NCBI GenBank assembly: GCA_964600845.1
Contig: CAZRJW010000016.1
Coordinates: 1 to 24,484, forward strand
DNA from: JAGOTP01 sp964600845
Lineage (GTDB): Bacteria; Patescibacteriota; Patescibacteriia; 2-12-FULL-60-25
Direction: 5' to 3'
Length of the DNA stretch: 24,484 bases
Shown here: in pieces, positions 20,183 through 24,484 of the stretch
How positions within the stretch are numbered: position 1 is the stretch's first letter
How the letters are laid out: each line of letters begins with the position of its first letter
Made by a program: the position numbers and the translations under genes
Notes under the pieces: model-generated
Told to the model about the DNA's origin: nothing
Database searches by the model: none
What the model saw: the letters and a program-made list of their open reading frames with translations, nothing else

Positions 20183-20191
20183 CTGCCCAGA

Positions 20192-21316
20192 ATGGCGCGT
20201 ATCTTGTCTTCGTCCTTTGCTCGGTCCCTCTTTTTTGTCATCGGGGGAAGTATTGGTGCTGGAATGTTCGGCTTACCGACCCTTTTTGCGCAGAGTGGGG
20301 CGGTGTGGGGCTCGTTGATTTACTGGATCGTTGTTGGAATCGTGCTCGTGATCCACATCGCTTACGGCGAGCTCCAGGCAAAGGCCGGGTCAAAACATGA
20401 CTTAGCTGGGATTGCGAAGCGCTCTCTGGGGAAGTGGGGGTGGGTTACCGCCCTGATCGTTTATCCGATCAGTGTCTACGGAGCGACGCTCGTGTATCTA
20501 TTGTTGGGCGCACAGTTTCTTTCGGCGCTCTCCGGCGCGCTCGGTGGGCCGACGTCGCTCTTTGCTTGGCAGATTGCCTTGTGGCTCTTCTTTGCATGGG
20601 GAGCGCATACGGGGGTCAAACAGATGGCAAAGCTCGAGCGACCAATTACCGCGATCCTGGTTCTTGGGATTATCTTCGTCTCGATGGTGGCGATCTTCAG
20701 TGGGCGAGCCGCTCCCTCGTTTGGCTTCGCGACGAGCTCTTTTTCGATCGCGAGTTTTGTGGGCGTTGTCTTTTTTGCCTCTATTTCACTCCCAGTTATC
20801 GCCGAAGTGATGTCATTTGATGGGCGAAAGTCACGCATCGGTCGCCGCTCGATTCTGATCGGGAGCTTGGTCGCTGCCTTCTTGAAGTGGGTATTTGCCT
20901 TAAGCTTTGCTGGTGCGGCGCTCAGTGGTGTTGTTCAAGTTACCGGACTCATGACCGCTTTACCGATCGCGTTCAGCTGGCTCCTTCCGTTCGTCGGCTT
21001 CCTGGCGATTAGTGGCGCAGCCATCTCGGTGCTAGACAGTCTGCAGACGGTGTATCGTGATGAGTTCGCCTTTCGTCCGTCCGCTGCCTGGATACTCGCG
21101 ATCCTACCGCCGCTCGTGCTCTTGTCGGTTTCCCACCAATCGCTGTTGCATCTGATGACGTTCCTCGGTTCGTTCGTTGCTTCAACGAATGCGCTGCTTG
21201 TGTGCTTCTCGGCTCTCGCTGAACGCACGCGCTTGATCGGTCGCTTCCCACGCGTCATGCTGTGCGGAGCGATCGGCCTGTGTTTCTTTACACTTGCTCA
21301 TACGTTCATTCTATGA
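20192..21316 (+). CDS. Aromatic amino acid permease family transporter
   Basis: The 374-residue protein has about eleven transmembrane segments. The first carries FFVIGGSIGAGMFGLPTLF, the unwound glycine-rich helix typical of the amino acid/polyamine/organocation fold and especially of the tyrosine/tryptophan (HAAAP) permeases. Later segments include VVFFASISLPVIAEVMSFDGR and GAAISVLDSLQTVYRDEF. Organisms of this type lack most amino acid synthesis and must import them; the substrate is a prediction. ATG 20192 was chosen because MARILSSSFARSLFFVIGG places the first helix near the N-terminus and a promoter lies right upstream. It overlaps the next gene by four bases (ATGA), so both are translated together. 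Confidence 0.83.
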   Translation: MARILSSSFARSLFFVIGGSIGAGMFGLPTLFAQSGAVWGSLIYWIVVGIVLVIHIAYGELQAKAGSKHDLAGIAKRSLGKWGWVTALIVYPISVYGATLVYLLLGAQFLSALSGALGGPTSLFAWQIALWLFFAWGAHTGVKQMAKLERPITAILVLGIIFVSMVAIFSGRAAPSFGFATSSFSIASFVGVVFFASISLPVIAEVMSFDGRKSRIGRRSILIGSLVAAFLKWVFALSFAGAALSGVVQVTGLMTALPIAFSWLLPFVGFLAISGAAISVLDSLQTVYRDEFAFRPSAAWILAILPPLVLLSVSHQSLLHLMTFLGSFVASTNALLVCFSALAERTRLIGRFPRVMLCGAIGLCFFTLAHTFIL

Positions 21317-21753
21317 CCTTTTCTTTTTGTATTCGTCTGTTCTTTGTCGGTCTCATGCGGTTTATCGGGCTAACGGGACTTATTTTGTGGTATCAAAATT
21401 TTGAAGTGAGTCCGTTGCCCGCTTGGACGCTCGATGCGGCATTGTTCGTTGCACAATTTATTTGGACCTTCCTCTGTGTCCGTTGGGTGCTTCGCAAGAG
21501 CTTCCCAACACGGCGCATGATGGTGCTGCTCGTGGGAGTCTTTCTGATTGGTCAGATCATTCTTGAATTGTGGTTAACGAAGTACCTCACAAGCGGAACC
21601 TGGGGTTCGACGATACGGGGCGCAGCGCATTGGGGTGGTCTCGTGCAAATCTCGCTGCATTTGGGGGCGATCTATCTTGGCTATTGGCGAACGAAAAAAC
21701 TCAAGCTCGCAGAGCATGTAGAAGATGAGATGCAGATGACACAAGCGACCTAA
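21313..21753 (+). CDS. Small four-helix membrane protein coupled to the permease
   Basis: The 146-residue product has about four transmembrane helices (about 4-26, 37-58, 68-88, 107-124) and an acidic cytoplasmic-looking tail. No family recognised. The start overlaps the permease stop as ATGA, a sign of tight coupling, so it may be an accessory subunit or simply share expression. Its stop codon overlaps that of folD on the other strand (shared CTAA), leaving no room for a terminator between the converging genes. Confidence 0.7.
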   Translation: MTFSFCIRLFFVGLMRFIGLTGLILWYQNFEVSPLPAWTLDAALFVAQFIWTFLCVRWVLRKSFPTRRMMVLLVGVFLIGQIILELWLTKYLTSGTWGSTIRGAAHWGGLVQISLHLGAIYLGYWRTKKLKLAEHVEDEMQMTQAT

Positions 21754-22586
21754 GTGCGACGGTTGGTTTTTGCGAGGGCGTACACGTTCCAGAGGAGCTG
21801 CGCGATCGTCATTGGTCCGACGCCGCCTGGGACAGGGGTGATCCAGCAATCCGTTTCTTCAAAGGCGTGACGGTCGAAGTCTCCTGCGATTTTATTATTT
21901 CCAAGCGTGGTTGTTCCAACATCGATCAGAACCGCGCCGTCTTTGACGTGCGCTGGTTTGATGAGATACGCAGAACCCACCGCGCTGATCACGATCTCCG
22001 CCGCTTTGACTTCTGGGCGTGAAAGATCGTCTGGGCCTAAGCGCGTAACAAGGGAGCCAGCGGTTGTGAGTAATCGCTCGAGCGGCTTAGTGAAAATCTC
22101 TGAATTCCCAATGATGACCGTGCGTGCTCCGTTCACGTGGACGGGTGCCTGACTAATCAAACGTAAGATCCCTTCGTGAACCGGAGGGATGATAGCCGCG
22201 TTCCCTTGGGCGAGTGCAGCGATATTCTCTGGGTGAAACCCGTCCGCATCTTTTTTGGGCGCCATTGCATCAATGACTTTTTGTTCATCATAGAGCGCAG
22301 GGAGGGGGAGCTGAACGAGGATCCCATCGATGGCGGGGTCCTGATTCCACTCCTCAATAAGCGCGATCAGATCGGCGGTTGAGCAGGCATCTTCTTTGTG
22401 GGTGATGTCCACCTGAATACCGATCTCCTCAGCCGCCTTTTTCTTTAGTTTTACATACAGCGCTGAAGCGGGGTCATTCCCCACAAGCAAGACCGCGAGT
22501 CGAGGCTGAAGGCCGCTCGTCTTTAGAAGCGCCTGTAGGTCCGCCTGGAGGGTCGCAGCCAGCGTTTTGCCGTCAATGAGATGCAT
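21750..22586 (-). CDS. folD: Methylenetetrahydrofolate dehydrogenase/cyclohydrolase with divergent cofactor motif
   Basis: FolD interconverts methylene-, methenyl- and formyl-tetrahydrofolate, feeding purine synthesis and initiator tRNA formylation. The 278-residue protein is nearly full length. The substrate side is conserved: SALYVKLKKK with the catalytic Lys48, ILVQLPLP, KKDADGFHP, and the end ITPVPGGVGPMTIAQLL. The dinucleotide side is not. The usual PCTP..G is PPVHEG, and the GRSxIVGKP loop is GNSEIFTKP, losing the Arg/Gly residues tied to NADP binding. Activity may persist with altered cofactor preference. Divergently arranged from pyrG; convergent and overlapping by a few bases with the small membrane protein gene. 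Confidence 0.9.
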   Translation of the reverse strand: MHLIDGKTLAATLQADLQALLKTSGLQPRLAVLLVGNDPASALYVKLKKKAAEEIGIQVDITHKEDACSTADLIALIEEWNQDPAIDGILVQLPLPALYDEQKVIDAMAPKKDADGFHPENIAALAQGNAAIIPPVHEGILRLISQAPVHVNGARTVIIGNSEIFTKPLERLLTTAGSLVTRLGPDDLSRPEVKAAEIVISAVGSAYLIKPAHVKDGAVLIDVGTTTLGNNKIAGDFDRHAFEETDCWITPVPGGVGPMTIAQLLWNVYALAKTNRRT

Positions 22587-22653
22587 GGGAGGATGGTAAC
22601 CAAAGACTGTGGATACGTCGAGTCTGCGGGAGTGCTACCCTTGTGCTCGTACT

Positions 22654-24291
22654 ATGTCTAAACGCCACACCTATCTCTTTATCGTGGGAGGAGTTATGTC
22701 CGGAGTGGGGAAGGGAGTGTCATCGGCCTCGATTGGGGCTTTACTCAAAGCGCGCGGCTTGCAGGTGACGGCGGTCAAAATTGATCCTTACATCAACGTT
22801 GATGCCGGAACGATGAACCCGGTGGAGCACGGAGAGGTCTTCGTGACAAAAGATGGCTATGAAACAGACCAGGATATTGGGAACTACGAACGCTTTTTAG
22901 ATGAAGACATCACCAGCGCGAACTATATGACGACGGGCCGCGTCTACCAGGCGGTCATCGCCCGCGAACGTGCCTTGGGATACGGCGGAAAACAAGTGCA
23001 GGTGGTGCCACATGTCCCGCTTGAGGTCATCTCGCGTATTAAGAATGCGGCCAAGCTTGCCTCCGCAGACGTGACGATCATCGAAATCGGTGGAACGGTC
23101 GGGGAGTACGAGAACTTATTATTCCTCGAAGCCGCGCGTATGATGCGGATGGAGGCGCCTTCGGATGTCTTGGTTGGGCTCGTGAGCTATCTTCCGGTTC
23201 CAGGCAGCTTGGGTGAAATGAAGAGTAAGCCGACCCAGCTTGCGGTGCGTGCGATTCAAGCAACGGGGTTGCAGCCGGACTTCGTGATCGGTCGTTCTTC
23301 ATATCCAATCGACAAGCCCCGCAAAGAGAAGATTGCAATGTATTGCAACATCCATCCGGATGACATTATTAGCGCTCCAGACGTTCCTTCGATCTACTCT
23401 GTGCCTGAGGCATTTCACTTGGAGGGGTTAGACGATCGGATCGTAAAGAAGTTGAAGCTGCGCACACGTCCACCGAATATCGATGCGTGGAAGAACCTGC
23501 TCAAACAGCGGGATCAGGCCAAGAAAACCGTGAAGATCGGGATTATTGGGAAATACATCTCGACGGGAGATTTTATGCTGACAGATGCGTATATCTCCGT
23601 GCTGGAAGCGCTTAAACACGCAGCTTGGTCTTCGAAGTTGAAGGTCGAAGTCGAGTGGCTGAACCCAGAGAAATTTGAGGCAGATCCAAAATTGGTTGCG
23701 AAAGAATTGAAGCCGCTGGATGGTATCTTGGTGCCAGGAGGCTTTGGTTCTCGTGGCATTGAGGGCAAGATGCTCGCGATCCAGTATGCGCGCGAACACA
23801 AGCTGCCATATCTTGGATTATGCTATGGACTTCAGCTCGCCACGATCGAAGTCGCGCGTCATCTCTTGGGCTACAAGCGCGCGAACACGACCGAGATCGA
23901 TCCAGCGACACCCTATCCAATCATCCATTTGATCAACGAGCAGACCGAGAAGATGCAGAACAAGAACTACGGCGGAACGATGCGCTTAGGAACCTACGCC
24001 TGTGAGCTGCGCAAAGGGTCGCTCGCTCGCAAGTTATACGGACAAGACGTTATCGAGGAGCGTCATCGTCATCGCTATGAATGCAATCCAGAGTATCGCG
24101 CTGAGTTGGAAAAGGCCGGATTAATCCCAAGTGGTTTATCGCCTGACGGGACATTGGTGGAGGTCGTTGAATTGAAAGATCATCCTTTCTTCATCGCCTG
24201 TCAGTTCCATCCGGAATTTTTGTCACGCCCCTTCCGTCCACACCCACTGTTTAAAGGACTGGTCGAAGCGGCAAGTAAAAAGAAGAAGTAA
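22654..24291 (+). CDS. pyrG: CTP synthase
   Basis: PyrG makes CTP from UTP using ATP and glutamine. The 545-residue protein is full length. The synthetase half has the P-loop GGVMSGVGKG (12-21), IDPYINVDAGTMNP, HGEVFVTKDGYETDQDIGNYERF and GGTVGEYENL. The glutamine amidotransferase half has LVPGGFGSRGIEGK, the nucleophile Cys390 (LGLCYGLQ) and His519/Glu521 (QFHPEF). ATG 22654 was chosen because MSKRHTYLFIVGGVMSG is the family start; the in-frame GTG 45 bases upstream would add an atypical N-terminus. No Shine-Dalgarno at the usual distance. The gene ends before a hairpin shared with a converging gene. Confidence 0.98.
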   Translation: MSKRHTYLFIVGGVMSGVGKGVSSASIGALLKARGLQVTAVKIDPYINVDAGTMNPVEHGEVFVTKDGYETDQDIGNYERFLDEDITSANYMTTGRVYQAVIARERALGYGGKQVQVVPHVPLEVISRIKNAAKLASADVTIIEIGGTVGEYENLLFLEAARMMRMEAPSDVLVGLVSYLPVPGSLGEMKSKPTQLAVRAIQATGLQPDFVIGRSSYPIDKPRKEKIAMYCNIHPDDIISAPDVPSIYSVPEAFHLEGLDDRIVKKLKLRTRPPNIDAWKNLLKQRDQAKKTVKIGIIGKYISTGDFMLTDAYISVLEALKHAAWSSKLKVEVEWLNPEKFEADPKLVAKELKPLDGILVPGGFGSRGIEGKMLAIQYAREHKLPYLGLCYGLQLATIEVARHLLGYKRANTTEIDPATPYPIIHLINEQTEKMQNKNYGGTMRLGTYACELRKGSLARKLYGQDVIEERHRHRYECNPEYRAELEKAGLIPSGLSPDGTLVEVVELKDHPFFIACQFHPEFLSRPFRPHPLFKGLVEAASKKKK

Positions 24292-24309
24292 GCAGGTCTA
24301 AAACGACAG

Positions 24310-24356
24310 CGCCCCACCCGTGGAGTAGCAGAGCAACTGCGACCGAGGGTGGGGCG
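24310..24356. terminator. Two-tier hairpin between pyrG and the converging right-edge gene
   Basis: CGCCCCACCC (24310-24319) pairs perfectly with GGGTGGGGCG (24347-24356). Inside, GCAG (24328-24331) pairs with CTGC (24337-24340) around the five-base loop AGCAA. No strong T-run follows on the plus strand; on the minus strand CTGTCGTTTT follows. The shape resembles the hairpin at 16926-16969. Confidence 0.75.
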
Positions 24357-24358
24357 AT

Positions 24359-24484
24359 TCAGTTCTTGGGGAGCAGTGCATAGATTATACGCGCCGCTTC
24401 CGCACTCACAGAGATCACCAGTTGGTGAGCGTCGCTCGCCGCCTTGTCGGGGCTTGTGACGCGGCAGCCGTACAGCATGAACTG
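24359..24484 (-). CDS. C-terminal fragment of an unknown G+C-rich gene (5' end outside window)
   Basis: An open minus-strand frame enters from the right edge and stops at 24359-24361, three bases from the hairpin. The 41 visible residues include MLYGCRVTSP and end AARIIYALLPKN. Codon choice is rich in G/C-ending triplets (AAG AAC, GTC, CTG, GCG), unlike pyrG next to it and like the cassette gene at 16480. With only 41 codons the call that it is coding is tentative; composition, frame length and the hairpin right after the stop support it. No family recognised. Confidence 0.5.
   Translation of the reverse strand, partial: QFMLYGCRVTSPDKAASDAHQLVISVSAEAARIIYALLPKN

Noticed and set aside
22609..22653. 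Upstream GTG start for pyrG
   Set aside because: It adds 15 residues with no resemblance to the family; MSKRHTYLFIVGGVMSG from ATG 22654 is the normal start.
22587..22653. Divergent promoters for folD and pyrG
   Set aside because: Only weak matches were found (for example TGCTACCCT); none has a supporting -35, so none is listed.

Overview
The window looks like a stretch of a Patescibacteria (candidate phyla radiation) chromosome, most likely from a Parcubacteria/Paceibacteria-type lineage. The pointers are gene order and style rather than a marker search: a minimal, tightly packed set of housekeeping genes, a division cluster cut down to mraZ-rsmH-ftsL, a membrane-anchored Clp-like ATPase, few Shine-Dalgarno sites and many small membrane proteins of unknown role. 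TGA is used as a stop by several clear genes (mraZ, rsmH, the aromatic amino acid permease), so the code is standard and the TGA=Gly lineages are excluded. No tRNA, rRNA, CRISPR array or insertion sequence was recognised. No gene-free stretch exceeds about 200 bases. A 100-N assembly gap lies at 9118-9217.

Layout: 1-2568 carries the end of uvrA, a membrane-anchored FAM173-like methyltransferase and a short uvrC (nucleotide excision repair). 2641-3093 is a small exported protein followed by a terminator. 3184-9117 starts with a promoter overlapped by 10-bp-spaced MraZ boxes, then mraZ, rsmH, an ftsL-like gene, a small membrane protein, a Clp-type AAA+ protein with a zinc-finger and two membrane helices, and a WecA/MraY-type phosphosugar transferase cut by the gap. 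9218-9577 is the end of a DUF192 protein, and 9653-9952 is rplU with its own strong promoter and a bidirectional terminator.

10013-16351 is a surface glycan locus. Four minus-strand genes (GT-C membrane protein, FkbM methyltransferase, a methyltransferase-GT2 fusion, another methyltransferase) diverge from a plus-strand pair (large membrane protein of GT-C type, GtrA-type flippase-like protein). The divergent membrane-protein gene is visibly more A+T-rich than its surroundings. 16381-16969 holds a self-contained unit with a consensus promoter, C-tract leader, Shine-Dalgarno, a G+C-rich membrane protein gene and a two-tier hairpin. It is unlike its neighbours in codon use, and a similar gene style and hairpin recur at the right edge (24310-24484).

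17008-20087 holds a DUF3592-like membrane protein, then on the minus strand dnaB, ybaB and recR. A 24-bp perfect inverted repeat lies between ybaB and recR. 20192-24291 holds an aromatic amino acid permease translationally coupled to a small membrane protein, folD on the opposite strand and pyrG.

The observations most worth following are: the Clp-like ATPase whose first ATPase site and both pore loops look inactivated; a recurrent placement of -10 boxes 6-9 bases before start codons, suggesting leaderless transcripts; the MraZ operator; the long inverted repeat beside recR; and the foreign-style G+C-rich cassettes.
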